Source: Cornus controversa (lineage: Eukaryota > Streptophyta > Magnoliopsida > Cornales > Cornaceae). Taken from it: DNA of 64,000 nucleotides. The stretch is taken from assembly GCA_026545225.1 (NCBI GenBank), contig CM048845.1, forward strand, positions 891,001-955,000. The letters run 5' to 3'. Under the pieces are notes generated by a model that worked only from the letters and a program-made list of their open reading frames with translations, did no database searches and was not told where the DNA came from. Shown in pieces: positions 1 to 11,087 of the stretch (the stretch's first letter is position 1; the number at the start of each line of letters is the position of its first letter). Position numbers and translations under genes: made by a program.

Positions 1-206
1 GATATTTATTCCATTTTGGAGAAAAAAAAAGATGATATTTTGATCCAACACCCACTCTCTTTTTATAGATGATACCCGAACTAACTGTGTTAAATAGAGA
101 TATGTTCTTTTGAGCATATGAATCTCCAAAAATGTGTAGAATCACATACCAACTTGAGCAAAAAGATGAATTTTTGGTCCACCGACCTCTATCTCCTCTC
201 CCTTGA

Positions 207-1155
207 TTTGAGAAAGTCTCATCATCTCCATCACCACCCTCTGTTAGTAGAATCAGCCCACTCATTCTATTGATTATAATAATTCTATCTGTCATCTTTT
301 TCATTTCTGGTTTTCTTCATCTTCTTGTTAGATTCCTTACAAAGAGGCCATCTTTTTCAGCAATCTCTCAATCTAATAGACACCCAGAGACATCATCAGG
401 GTCTCAAACTCTTCAAAGACAGCTCCAACAGACACCCTGTGTTTTGCCACAAAGACATCATCATAGGTTCAAAGGAGCCATTTGATTGCGTTGTTTGTTT
501 GTGTGAATTTTCAGACCAAGACATGTTGAGATTGCTTCCAATGTGTAGCCATGCTTTGCATATCAATTGTATAGATACATGACTGCTATCAAACTCAACA
601 TGCCCTCTTTGTAGGGGCCCCTCAGGACTGCTACATTTAACCTTCCCACAGACAATCCTCCATTGTCTAGTCTTGGTGAACCTAGGGAGCAATTCAATGG
701 AATTTCTAGTGACAGAGAAGATGCATATGAATTTTCTCGGCATCAAAAGCCAACAATTATGCAAGAAAATGTTGGCGAAACAAGGAGGGTCCTTCTTGTG
801 AGACTTGGTAAATTCAGAAGCTTAAATGATGGTGGAGATATTGAGGAGACCAGTAGGTGCAATTTGGATGCAAGAAGATGCTACTCAATGGGTTCGTTTC
901 AGTATGTAGTTAGATTTGCCTCGTGTTAATGGTAGTAATGGTGATATTGTGAAGATTACCGAAGTGAGAAATGACAATGTGAATTGTTCAGTTAATGGGG
1001 ATGTGAAGGGGAAGAAGATCAGTGAAAGGACCAAAGGCTAGAGCTTCTCTATTTCCAAGATCTGGCTGTGGTCTAAGAAGGGCAAGTTACCAAATTCTTC
1101 AGATACTCATGTGGGAGATTCTTTTCTTAATTGTATGAATGATAATTTACTGTAG
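207..1155 (+). pseudogene. ATL-type RING-H2 E3 ubiquitin ligase, decayed
   Basis: Remnant of a membrane-anchored RING-H2 ubiquitin ligase of the plant ATL family (closest by memory to the ATL46/ATL13 group). An N-terminal hydrophobic segment (about 252-330, [14 protein letters not shown]) is followed by the ATL pre-RING region and a RING-H2 core (about 481-615: [22 protein letters not shown], then CPLCR). Further downstream are the family motifs VRLGKF, LDARRC, MGSFQYVV and KIWLWSKKGK. The frame changes near 390-400, between 620 and 660, and near 905-913. TGA at 580-582 replaces the expected Trp after CIDT, inside the RING, and TAG at 1039-1041 is also in frame. The reading ends at TAG 1153-1155. 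No clean start was found: frame 3 is closed by TGA at 204-206. The gene appears single-exon, as usual for ATLs. Family assignment is firm; the exact member is not. Confidence 0.88.
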
Positions 1156-1885
1156 AATTGTGTTCTTTTGATCAATTTAATTTATTCCTTTTTTTTTTCA
1201 TTTTTCGGTTCTTGTGGATTCATATTAATTTGTCTGAATTCACATGCTCAGTATCTTTTAACTTAAATCTCTTGGCAGTCAAGAGATCATGTGGGAAAAT
1301 GAAATTGTGTCTCCCACAAAAGTTTGTTTCATTGTAAATATTTGCAGGTTAGGAGACGGAATGGCTGTGTGACTTTCTGCACCCTCAAGTTCTGCATTGC
1401 AATAAATTTAGAATTGTAATTAGGGATGTGATTGATTTTTGCAAGAAATGATCTACCACTCTCATTCTAGCTAGTCTGCTCCAAGTTCATGGTTGTTCGA
1501 TCATGATCATTCTGGTTATTGTATTTACAAGCTTTTCAACTTTAAACTCTGGTGAATTGGAATTGGTGATTCATGAGTACTAGAATTTGCAAAACCAGTA
1601 ATTCGTGGCTTAAGCACTGCACCGATACACAGATTTGACTTGTGAAACATTGAATATATAAGCCCCTTAATAGATAACAGTTGGATTGAATTTGCAACTC
1701 TCACAGTGCATATATGACAACACAAGAAGTGTGAGGCACTGCTTTTAGTGGCCTCCTTGGTGATAAACAAGGACTACTAGAGGCAGAGAAAGACACTGGC
1801 ATTGCTATATTAGACCTGTGATACTGTAATATAGATAGTGTCAAATGATCACCTGGGCATCTCAGTACCTAAAGGTCTGAATGGC
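1156..1885. other. No gene seen; former 3' flank of the ATL gene
   Basis: No coding signal is visible. The short open frames lack recognisable motifs and codon bias. The stretch is probably the 3' untranslated and flanking region of the ATL remnant. Confidence 0.4.
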
Positions 1886-2155
1886 TAGTACAATGTTTTT
1901 ATTTTGTGTTTCAAAATTTTTTGGCAACAATTGGAGTTACCAAACGTGTTTTCAGTATTTTGGTTTCGAATTTCTTAAAACGCATTGATGTTACCAAACG
2001 TGTTATGCATTTTCTGTTTTCGTAAATCAGAAAACACAACAATGTTACTAAACACGTTTTTGATTAATATTCAAAACACTAATATAACATAACACCTGTT
2101 ATGTTTTAGAATAAAACAAAAAACAATATCAAAACACCCAACCAAACGGACCCAT
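1886..2155. repeat. Possible MITE-like repeat
   Basis: A T-rich segment begins with a GTTTTTATTTTGTGTTTC-like stretch and ends in the reverse complement of a GGTCCGTTTGGTTGGGTG-like sequence, a terminus common in small plant DNA elements. The ends are only loosely complementary and no target duplication was identified. The motif GTTACCAAACGTGTT recurs inside. Confidence 0.3.
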
Positions 2156-2164
2156 AGTATTCTA

Positions 2165-2790
2165 TATGTTAGGGATCAAATAGTATATTAATATTATATT
2201 CCGTAAAGTATCACTCACTCATGTTCAAATATTATCTCTTCACCATTAATATTATATTATTAAATATAAATTAAATTATTCAATTCAAATACATTGATAG
2301 TATTTATTTTTGTAATTGTTATTTTTATTCTGAAAAATTAATAGTTAAATTCACATTTCACTTTGAATTTTGAAAAAAATTAGATTAAGGGTGGTGAACT
2401 CTATATTAATTGTGTTAACTTTAACATAAAATATTTTTATTTTTTCAAGATTAAAGAGTGGTGAAATGTGTATTTGAGGGTGGTGATGAGAGATTTTAGA
2501 GTGATAAACATATATTAACAATGTTGACCAAAAAAAAAATTAAATATTTTATATTTTTCAAAATTTAAGGCACGGTGAAATATGAGTTTACAGATGGATT
2601 AACTGCCTTTTGACCCAGGATATATTTGCACTATATTAATATAATATGTATATGTGGTCAAATGTTTGCACTATATTAATATTAATATACCATATATATG
2701 TGGTCAATTTGCTATTAGTATCTTATCGAGTATATATATATATATATATTTAATATAATACATATGTGGTCAGTTTGCTATTAGTACCAT
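2165..2790 (+). repeat. AT-rich repeat with an inverted copy at 48380-48850
   Basis: The reverse complement of this sequence recurs at about 48380-48850. Shared landmarks are GAATTGAATAATTTAATTTA (in the distal copy) and the GGTGGTGAA / TTCACCACC runs. It also contains an (AT)n tract near 2740-2760. No coding potential. The same GGTGGTGAAAT words occur in the 51-53 kb tandem repeats, so these are probably parts of one transposon family. Confidence 0.7.
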
Positions 2791-2818
2791 ATATATATAT
2801 ATGTATATATGTATATAT

Positions 2819-3090
2819 GCTTTTCATTTTTTATCTTTTTACTTAAAAACTCATAACTTTGAGTACAAATAATATATTTTGATGAAACTAATTATGTTAA
2901 ATAAAATATTACGAGAACTTTAATTTGAGTATAATTTAGAATATGTTTTAACTTAAGATAGAAAGATTATAATTTTTTCAATTTATTTTACACTTAAAGA
3001 AATTTTTAACCAATTTAAAATTATTTTACACACAATTAAAATATTTCTTCACACACTTAAAACATATACATACAAATATTTATTTATGTA
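2819..3090 (+). repeat. About 280-bp dispersed repeat, copy 1
   Basis: It starts GCTTTTCATTTTTTATCTTT and ends near ACAAATATTTATTT. Reverse-complement copies lie at 21690-21966 and at 25705-25741 plus 45816-46060 (split by a retrotransposon). A diverged same-strand copy lies at about 50310-50770. Two of the inverted copies directly abut a Helitron 3' end. Confidence 0.75.
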
Positions 3091-3109
3091 TTTAGTGAAA
3101 TCTCTGGGT

Positions 3110-3810
3110 ACTATAAAACAAGGCTTAATTTATACAATTTTTCATAAATTAAAAAAAAAGTGCAAGGATAAAGTGAGAGACGACAAAAGTAAAAAGACAG
3201 AAGTATTGGCTTGGGACACAATACAAGAAATGATACTTTGAAAGAACGGTGAGAAACTACATATGAAAAGAAAGAGAGAAGCAGAGATCGCGAATTTCTT
3301 ATTAATTTGATGCGGCATTTCAGTTAAAAGTATATAACGAATTTAATAGAAAATATATATACAAATAAAATATAAAATGATAATAATAATAACAAATAAA
3401 GGAGCGTGAACCACTATATATGCAGCAATCTACATCTATACAAAGAAATTATATAGAAATTCAATTGTCGTGCATGCCCAGCGGTCAAATTCACATATAT
3501 TTTCATATTTTTAGTATTTAATTTTGCAAATATATTAAACTATTATATTTTCATTTTATTATTTTAAACTTTTTTTACTCAACATTATGCATGTATTAAA
3601 TAAATAAATGTGAATAAAATGATGATTTAAAATGATAATATTTAATATTATAATTTCATAAATGTAATATTGAATTAAATCAATCTAATTAATTTAGCAT
3701 AAATAATTTATGCACTATTATTAAAATATAATATTAAATAAATAAATAAATTTTATATGATTATATCAAGTATTCATATATATGTTAAATCATAAATTAT
3801 AAACAATAAT
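3110..3810 (+). repeat. Direct repeat of 56725-56790 plus 62495-63270
   Basis: A long shared stretch (landmarks AGACAGAAGTATTGGCTTGG, GAGAAACTACATATGAAAAG, CAGCAATCTACATC, CATGCCCAGCGGTCAAATTC) recurs in the same orientation at about 62495-63270. The first 60 bases match 56725-56790 instead, so the second copy is split by the sequence between 56.8 and 62.5 kb. The distal copy also carries about 140 bases (62640-62785) absent here. Confidence 0.8.
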
Positions 3811-3911
3811 TTAGGGTTTGCTATTCGTATATTTATATATTATATTAAATATATATATATCTACTCCATGAGATACAGACACTAATAGCGAACTAACCAC
3901 ACACACACATT

Positions 3912-3916
<5 letters not shown>

Positions 3917-3950
<34 letters not shown>
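3917..3950. repeat. (AT)n microsatellite at Helitron insertion site
   Basis: Pure AT dinucleotide run directly before the TCTATATAAC 5' Helitron end. Helitrons insert between A and T, so an AT tract is a typical target. Confidence 0.9.
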
Positions 3951-3953
<3 letters not shown>

Positions 3954-4485
3954 ATATAACATTTTAGCATTGAGTTTGAATTTCCCCCCAAAATAATTTT
4001 ATCATCTAAGGGTCACAAATGCTTGAAAAATTCATCCAAGGGTGCAAAATATATATCACTATCTACGGTGTAAAATCAACCCACTAATATCCCTATCAAC
4101 GGCTCAGATTAAACCAACCCTTTATTCTTTTCTCTCTCTCTATCTCTATATATCTATCTCTGTAAAAGACTCCAAGCCCATGTGCATCTATATAACATGT
4201 GATGTTAGTTTGGCAGAATAGCTACAGTCAGCCGTCAGTCCTAGCCCATTTGAATAGTTTTGATATATTTGAATGGTCTTTTCTCTGTCTCTCTCTCCAT
4301 ATATTTTTTTATTCTTTTCTCTCTCTCTATCTCATCTCTATCTCTCAGCAATCTCTCATCTCTCTCTATCTCTATCAAACTGAAACGAAACTGGAGCGAC
4401 GCCGCTGGAGGGGTGGGCTGTTGGTCGTCGTTGTGACGGCCGCTGGACAGCGCAACGACGGCGGAGCGACGACGACGGGCTGCTA

Positions 4486-4610
4486 GTCGTCGCTGTCACG
4501 GCTGTTGGACGACGCAACGACGGCGATCGTCGCTGTCACGGCTGTTGGACGGCGCAACGACGGCGATCGTCGCTGTCACGGCTGTTGGACGGCGCAACGA
4601 CGACGATCCA
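4486..4610. repeat. 40-bp GC-rich minisatellite, three units
   Basis: CGCTGTCACGGCTGTTGGAC recurs at 4491, 4531 and 4571, an exact 40-base spacing. The inverted arm has only two units (CGTGACAGCG at 16691 and 16731). It sits in a GC-rich island within AT-rich sequence, and a related GC-rich block is found in the Helitron copy at 47600-47960. Confidence 0.85.
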
Positions 4611-4986
4611 CGATGACGGCGAGAGATCCGTGGGGTGGGCAGCTGGGACAACGGCGGCGGCGGCGCTGTCGCGTCCGCTGGATGGCGCTGTCACGGCCGT
4701 TAGACTGCCGGCGCTGTTGTAAAGGTGAGTCTCAATTTGCTGGTTGTGTGTATATTATTTATTTTATTTATTATTTTATTTTATTTAGTATTTATATATT
4801 ATATCCGGTTACTCTCACAGATTAGTTGGTTGAGTATATTTTATCTGGTTAGTTGGTTGTAATCTGGTTTGTTGGTTCTGGTTACATATTGTTAGCTGTC
4901 AAGCAAAAGTAAAAAAAAAGAGAGGGAAAAAATGTGGGATAGTGTGGGCTGGCAAGCACGAGTGAGAAAAGGGAGGGAAAAAAAAT

Positions 4987-5382
4987 ATGTATAACTGCAA
5001 CTCTGTATTTCTTCTCTCTCACTCTCTCCCCTTCTTTTGCTCTGTGTCACGCATCTCACTCTCTTTTTTTTCTCTCTCTCTCTGTCGCACCCGAGCTCCC
5101 TCCTTCCGGCACACACCACATCAAGTCAGCACCGTGGCTATGAGATCCCCTGTCGCTGCAACTCCCGAGCCTCCACCATCCCTCCGGCACACACCAGCTC
5201 CGGTGACCACTGCGCCCACTCGATCTTCTCCCACTGCAACTACAGTGTCCCCACCGACTGTCATTTTTCAACCAAGGTATGGCTGGACGTTATTTGAGAG
5301 TATGTTATTTTTCAAGTGTTATTTACATCTCAATCATTTAAAGAGGCACGGTTTTGTCATTATATATTTGAATTTGAAATAG
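4987..5382 (+). other. Pro/Ser/Thr-rich open frame, duplicated in both arms
   Basis: An open frame of 131 codons whose middle part is rich in Pro, Ser, Thr and Ala (for example ATPEPPPSLRHTPAPVTTAP), preceded by a CT-rich tract. The mirror copy lies on the minus strand at 15896-16234 and is 10 bases shorter in the middle. No family was recognised. It may be a captured gene piece or simply GC-rich sequence that happens to be open. The mirrored copy reflects arm duplication, not independent conservation. Confidence 0.25.
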
Positions 5383-6101
5383 GCTATCAAGAGTAAACAA
5401 ACCTAGTTGAGTTAAAAATGGCTTTTGCTTATATTTTTGCATTAATCAAATGTGATGACACATATTTAAGTGTGAAATTATATTTTCTCTTTTAAGAGAT
5501 AAGATTTATTAGTACCAAAGAAGAACCAAAGTGACCAAATTTTATAATTCTGTTTTCTCTTTAACATACACATCAAGACACTAAAAATCACAAATCCTCA
5601 TAACCTCCAAGAAAAAAAAAAACAAATTTAGCCAAAAATAATAATAATATTAAATAAATAAATAAATAATTTCCTTCACAATCCAAAAACATAGGTGATA
5701 GATACGTTATATCTATCATCTTGCACAAAATATACTATAAATGTTAAAGTCAGTTTTAGTTTGTTCAAAAATTTCAAGCACAAATATAAAATTAGGGTTC
5801 ACAGGTCACTACTTTAGTGTGCGGTTGGAATTTGTTGCCTTTTTAAGTGTTGAAATTAAGAAAAAAATGTTAATTTTACAGTTTTATATCATTTTAAATG
5901 ACACTTATCTATGTAAATAATATTCAAAATGCGTTTATCAAATTTAATTAATTTATTTAAAATAAGGCAATGAATTCAATTATCAAATAACATCTAAATT
6001 TAAAAATGTTTTGAGGTTATCTCTCTCAATTAAAGAAAATTAAACAACTTTTTAATTGTCATTGTCAATTTCTATTTATTATATCTATATATATATATAT
6101 A

Positions 6102-6135
6102 CTAGGGTATTGCCCGTGCCTACGGCACTATAAAA
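6102..6135 (-). other. Helitron 3' terminus, reversed
   Basis: Read on the minus strand: a hairpin GTGCC-GTA-GGCAC, then GGGCAATACC and CTAG at 6105-6102, followed by T. This is the layout of a Helitron 3' end. The first 30 or so bases match the reverse complement of 15192-15225; further in, homology to the longer 3' end reappears after a gap (6153-6175, TTATTTGCATTAACTACT). Confidence 0.75.
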
Positions 6136-6139
6136 TAAA

Positions 6140-6590
6140 AAATTATTGGACAAAATATTATTTGCATTAACTACTATTCTATATTCTTTAAGAGTTTTTC
6201 AAATTTTCAGTGGCGACATTTATTAAAAAAAAATTATATCTATATATATCTCTATGAAATTTTTATATAAAAAAAAATTCAGTTTCTACAACCTCCCCAT
6301 CTTTAAAAAAACTCAAAATTCGTGTACTCTATTGTTAACTGGACTGAAAAATTGATTACTCACTCTAGATTGAAATCCTACATTTTTTTTTCAATAAAAG
6401 TGTTTTCAGCTCACTTTTCCAATCCTTTTTTTTTTTCTCTCCTCTCTCTCTCCCACTCATTCTTGAAGCTCCAACCAAGAGACCAATTACACATATCTCT
6501 CTCTCTAATATTTCTTTCTAATCTTTTAATCTCTCTTTCTTTTTTCATTTTTCAACATGACATTTATTGCTAATAGAGATGTATTTAAAT
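6140..6590 (+). repeat. First copy of an internal direct duplication
   Basis: Matches 6955-7380: both contain ATTGTTAACTGGA, CACTCATTCTTGAAGCTCCA and AATATTTCTTTCTAATCTTT, and both begin with a stub of reversed Helitron 3' end (ACAAAATATTATTTGCATTA). Mostly CT-rich, with no coding motif. Confidence 0.75.
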
Positions 6591-6954
6591 TTTTTGAGTT
6601 TCAGTGTGTTTGTGTTGATATAGAGTGAGAAACAGTGTGTGTTTGTGCTGATACAGAGTGAGAAAGTGAGTTGATTTTCTGATTTTAGTTCTTGGTTTCT
6701 CACAAATATGTTACTGTTTATAAATATGTTACTGTTGTGAGATTAATTATATACCGTATATGAAATCAATTTTTTGTAAAATAAAAAAATATATATGAAT
6801 ATAAAAACTTTTCCAGATTCAAACGCGTTAAACACCAACTTTTACGGCATTGACCCAATTGTGAATGTGGAGCAGTCATGAATCAACTGTTTGAATGTAT
6901 TCATATTCATGTATATAATTTTTCATCATCCGATTTCACTAAATTATTTGGACA

Positions 6955-7380
6955 AAAAAATATTGGACAAAATATCATTTGCATTAGCTACTATTAAAAC
7001 AACTTATATTCTTTTTTTTTGTTCAAAATAAAAAAATAAAACACGAAAATGATCAACAAAATTGTAGTGGGAGTACAAATTATACTTTAAAATTGTTAAC
7101 TGGATCGAAAAATTGATCACTCACTCTAGAAACCTACATTTTTTTCAACAAAAGTGTTTCTCAATTTTGGCTCACTCTATCTCTTCTCTCTTTTCCACTC
7201 ATTCTTGAAGCTCCAGTTGAAGGGACCAATTACACATCTCTCTCCAATATTTCTTTCTAATCTTTTAATCCCTCTCTTTCTTTTTCCTTTTCTTTCTCTC
7301 TTTGTCCCCTCCTCCCTATCTGAGATCTTTTTTTTTCTTTCACTCTCTCTGTCCCATCTCTATCTATATTTTTAATAGTA
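6955..7380 (+). repeat. Second copy of the internal direct duplication
   Basis: Diverged copy of 6140-6590 (see that entry). The presence of the reversed Helitron 3' stub in both copies suggests nested insertion followed by local duplication. Confidence 0.75.
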
Positions 7381-9390
7381 AATTTATTTAATTTTTAATT
7401 TAATAAATAAATTAAATTATAAACATCATTATATATTTATTTACCAGAATACTAAAATGGCTCTTCACCTCCTTTCAATTCTTGGAACCATTATCACTGT
7501 TGAAATTTTACCATTTTAGCAGTCAAAGAAATTTTTTCAGCAAATATAATTTTCTTTTAGGTATTCTTTTAAAAATATATACATATACTGATAATGGACA
7601 GTGATATTGTCGTGTTTAACTGGAAAGGCTCAAATACCCTAATCAAAAATATTGTTTTAGATACCCAAATAAAATAATTAAATTAGTATAGATATTGTTT
7701 TACATACCAATATGAAAAAATCAGTACAGGCTCCCCAACAAAAGTATTCTATACATGTACACAAATGTGTGGAACAAAGTGAGTGAAAACAACATAAAAA
7801 GAAAGTAGAACACCGCCCCCACTTCCCACCGTGAACCACCACTCACACCCATCACACCCGCCGGCCAAGCAGCACCTCATCATCATAAACACCTCCAGCC
7901 CACTACACAACAATGAATAAACTCAAACCATTGATTCTAAAAACTCATACATACAAAGTATAACATAATTCCCATAAATTAAACCGAGCACAAAAATTAA
8001 TCAACAAAATTATTTCAAAACTAACACTTCATTTTGCTTTCTACATCGTGTTATGGTCCAGATTTGTTACTTTAATAATATTTCTCTATGTGAATTTTGC
8101 TTTTGCCCATTTTCGGTTTGCCTGTGCTTTGTTGCTAGAGTAGAGTAAGTTTGTAAATGAGTCACTAAAGATGATTCTACTTTGTCCGTTTTGTGTTATT
8201 TTTTGTTTCTGCATTAATTTGAAAGTAATTGTTTCTTAAATCAGAATGTGGGTTGATGAGTGAAGAAGCAACGTAAGAACATAAAAAAAAATATGGATGA
8301 TTGTTCATGAGTTGTGTATTTTCATGATTTTAGCAGTAATTTGAGGATAATGTTGTGACTATAGTCGAATTAAAAATGTTGTTGGTAATTTGAGGATAAT
8401 GTTGTGATTGTAGATATATATCCTTTTTTTTCTTTTCTTTCATCATCACAAGTCCTACTTCCCTTCCACCTTTAATTTCTCATGTCTCTATTCAATGGGT
8501 TTTTGGAATCTTTTGAGTAAAAAATAAATTGAGGGTGTTAGATTTTCAGCAATTCAAAGTTGCATTTAAAGATCCTCTGCATAGGACATTGAATTGGGTA
8601 ATTCTTAATCTCATATAAAATTTGTCCAACATGAAAAAGTGTTCCAATTTGGTCATCTAGGCCATTAAATTCTTAAATTTATTGCAATAGATTCAATTTA
8701 AATGCAGTTTCAAAGTGTCCCCTATTTGAATACTATCATCAGATTTAATGAGATTGAAAAACTGAACAATTTCACCGGTAGAAGTGTTAAGTTTTTTTAT
8801 TTCACTACTCATAAAATTATTTTTAGTACAAATAAAAAGATTAACACTCACTTGATTGAATAGGATCCATACATATTATAATAAATTTGTGAGAAAATAA
8901 TAAAATAAAGATAGAAAAAGAAAAGAAAAAATAATAATGATGAAAGTGTTAGGTTCAGTATGGAGACGGGAGCATGGTCCCATAACTGGGTCAGAGTCTA
9001 ATCAGTTGCGTAAATACCATATTGGGTAACCAAGAACAGTGGGATTGGGCTCAATGTTATGTGAAAAATATAAAATCATGCAAATGTCTATTTTTTACCA
9101 ATAGATTTTAATTAATCATCTATTTATGTCTATTTTTGACCAATAGATTTTAATTAATCATCTATTTTTTTCCTTTGGTCACGAATGGTGATTTTAGCTT
9201 TAATTTGCTTTCTTTGTCTCTTTTTATTTTTATTTAATGGATTTATCTATACTTATAATCTGAACTTATAACTTTAATTAACTTTCATGTATCTTTTATT
9301 TAATTGAATAGTAACAATGTCAAAATTTAGTTTATTTCTCTATTTATTAAACTAACCTTATTCATTGGACATTCTTTTTCCTCTCCATTT
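7381..9390. other. Helitron interior upstream of the helicase gene
   Basis: AT-rich, with no open frame carrying a recognisable motif. A 43-bp tandem duplication (CAATAGATTTTAATTAATCA) lies at about 9075-9165. A promoter and first exon for the downstream gene are expected here but could not be placed with confidence. Confidence 0.4.
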
Positions 9391-10058
9391 ATTAGTGGTA
9401 CACCAGTGGATAATTTCACCATATTTGGCAATGTAAGTTAGTTTCTTTATAAAATTTTATAGATTCCTTTTAGACTTATCATTTTCTATGTCTGATTTTT
9501 AAATTATTTCTATATCAGGTGAATCATGATGTCGAGTGCACAGTAAGAATTTTATTTATTTATTTATTTTTTAACATCTATATTTTATCTTATTTTTAAG
9601 AATTTATTGAATTTAATATGTAGGTTAATTTCTTGAAAAAAAGAAATTATTCTATTGTTATCCATGATGAACGTGAGCTCAATATCATTAGAGCTGCGAA
9701 GGTGAGTCAACTCATTACATTTCTTTATTTTTTATAATTTTAATTAACTTTTTTTTTCCATACTCAATTTTTTAATAATTTTTAGGTGGCCAGGAAAGAT
9801 TCAGAGGCTTGCACTTCGCGCAAGGGAAAGGAAAAAGTGGGGGTGTGTTTTTTATCATTAATTTTGTTTTGTTTACTATACACGTGTAAATATTATTTTA
9901 TTTTATGCATTTTTAACGATTACCATCATTTAGGGACCTTTTGTTTATGTTATATTCAGTTTATGTAATTATCATATTGTCACTTTTTAAAAATATTTAG
10001 TATAGAATGCTAAAGCCAACGTTTACAATTATTTTAACAGTTAATTGACATCTTATAG

Positions 10059-10928
10059 GAACCTATTCCTAATGTCTCAAAAGCTGCGTTTGCACATTCT
10101 GTGGTGCCATCTTTTGGAACTACCATATCAACACCTCATCAGTTGCATTCTATTATTCCTCTACAAAGAACTCCGATAACAGTGGCAAATGTGACATCTA
10201 ATATGCAAGCATCACCTCAATTAGAAGTGTCTTTTGATCTTTCTCCTAGAAATCTTAGTCAAGTGTTTCTTACTACTAATCTAAATCAGCAAATTTGTGA
10301 ACATGCTCTTCCATCAAAAGTTGCAATTGCCCAACGTTTACGAAGAGAGAGAGAGAGAAATGAACGCCCTCTGGTGCAATCAAGATTTTTTCCTGGTTTG
10401 CCTCGGCGTCGGCGTCGGCGTCGGTCTCGGCGTATGTTCTTAGATCAGGAATTAAATGGATCAAATATCATTCAAAATGATCATCTGAGTGATGAATTAG
10501 AAAACACATGTGCCAATGCAACGGTCAATGTTCGGTCTAAACATAATATTCGTCGGCATTCTTTGGCTAACATGAATGTAGCATGTCCTTATTGTAAAGC
10601 CTTACACTGGATGGATGAAAAATTAAAAAACTCATCTTGCGGGCATCCTCTTTTTGGAACATGTTGTCTGCAAGGAAAGATTCAATTACCGGCTCTGCTT
10701 ACACCCCCTCCAGAACTTGCATTATTATACAACGGTGATGATGACAAATCAAAATCGTTTCGTCGTTATACTCGGGAATATAATGCAGCTAATGCATTTA
10801 CAAGTCTGGGTGTTCAGATGGATGACAGAGTTCTTAGTGGCAGGGGTCCAACATCATTTACCATTCATGGAGAACTGCGACATCGTACAGGGACGCTTTT
10901 ACCCCAATCAGGACAGGAAGCAAGTTAA
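10059..10928 (+). CDS. Helitron transposase N-terminal region (zinc-finger part)
   Basis: Begins after the acceptor TCTTATAG at 10051-10058. An Arg-rich run (PRRRRRRRSRR) is followed by the cysteine/histidine cluster CPYCKALHWMDEK and then SSCGHPLF..CC, corresponding to the N-terminal zinc-finger region of plant Helitron transposases, and by KIQLPALLTPPPELALL. The frame stops at TAA 10926-10928 just before AQLYIYD, a conserved stretch that continues in the same frame. The stop is therefore a mutation inside a longer protein, not a natural end. Confidence 0.75.
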   Translation, partial: EPIPNVSKAAFAHSVVPSFGTTISTPHQLHSIIPLQRTPITVANVTSNMQASPQLEVSFDLSPRNLSQVFLTTNLNQQICEHALPSKVAIAQRLRRERERNERPLVQSRFFPGLPRRRRRRRSRRMFLDQELNGSNIIQNDHLSDELENTCANATVNVRSKHNIRRHSLANMNVACPYCKALHWMDEKLKNSSCGHPLFGTCCLQGKIQLPALLTPPPELALLYNGDDDKSKSFRRYTREYNAANAFTSLGVQMDDRVLSGRGPTSFTIHGELRHRTGTLLPQSGQEAS

Positions 10929-11087
10929 GCTCAGTTGTACATTTATGACCCTGAAGCGGCTTTAGACATTCGTAGTCGTAAAAATTCGCATCTGAGGAGG
11001 GATGTTCTCGAAGATATTCAAAAAAATTTGTTGCAGTATAACACATTTTCAAAAAAATTCCGTCAAGCATTTGCAATACTAGAGTAA

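Larger units (their letters stand above)
3951..6004 (+). repeat. Left inverted arm of the compound Helitron
   Basis: About 2.05 kb that reappears almost unchanged as the reverse complement of 15280-17280. Differences seen by eye are one extra 40-bp minisatellite unit here, about ten extra bases near 5105, and scattered single substitutions. Most of the arm is AT-rich, but 4390-4720 and 5085-5270 are GC-rich. Homology stops at about 6004; 6005-6101 is not matched in the other arm. Confidence 0.9.

Noticed and set aside
325..582. Possible functional RING-finger ORF
   Set aside because: The frame stops within the RING domain and the protein needs at least three frame changes to reach its conserved C-terminal motifs, so it is a pseudogene.
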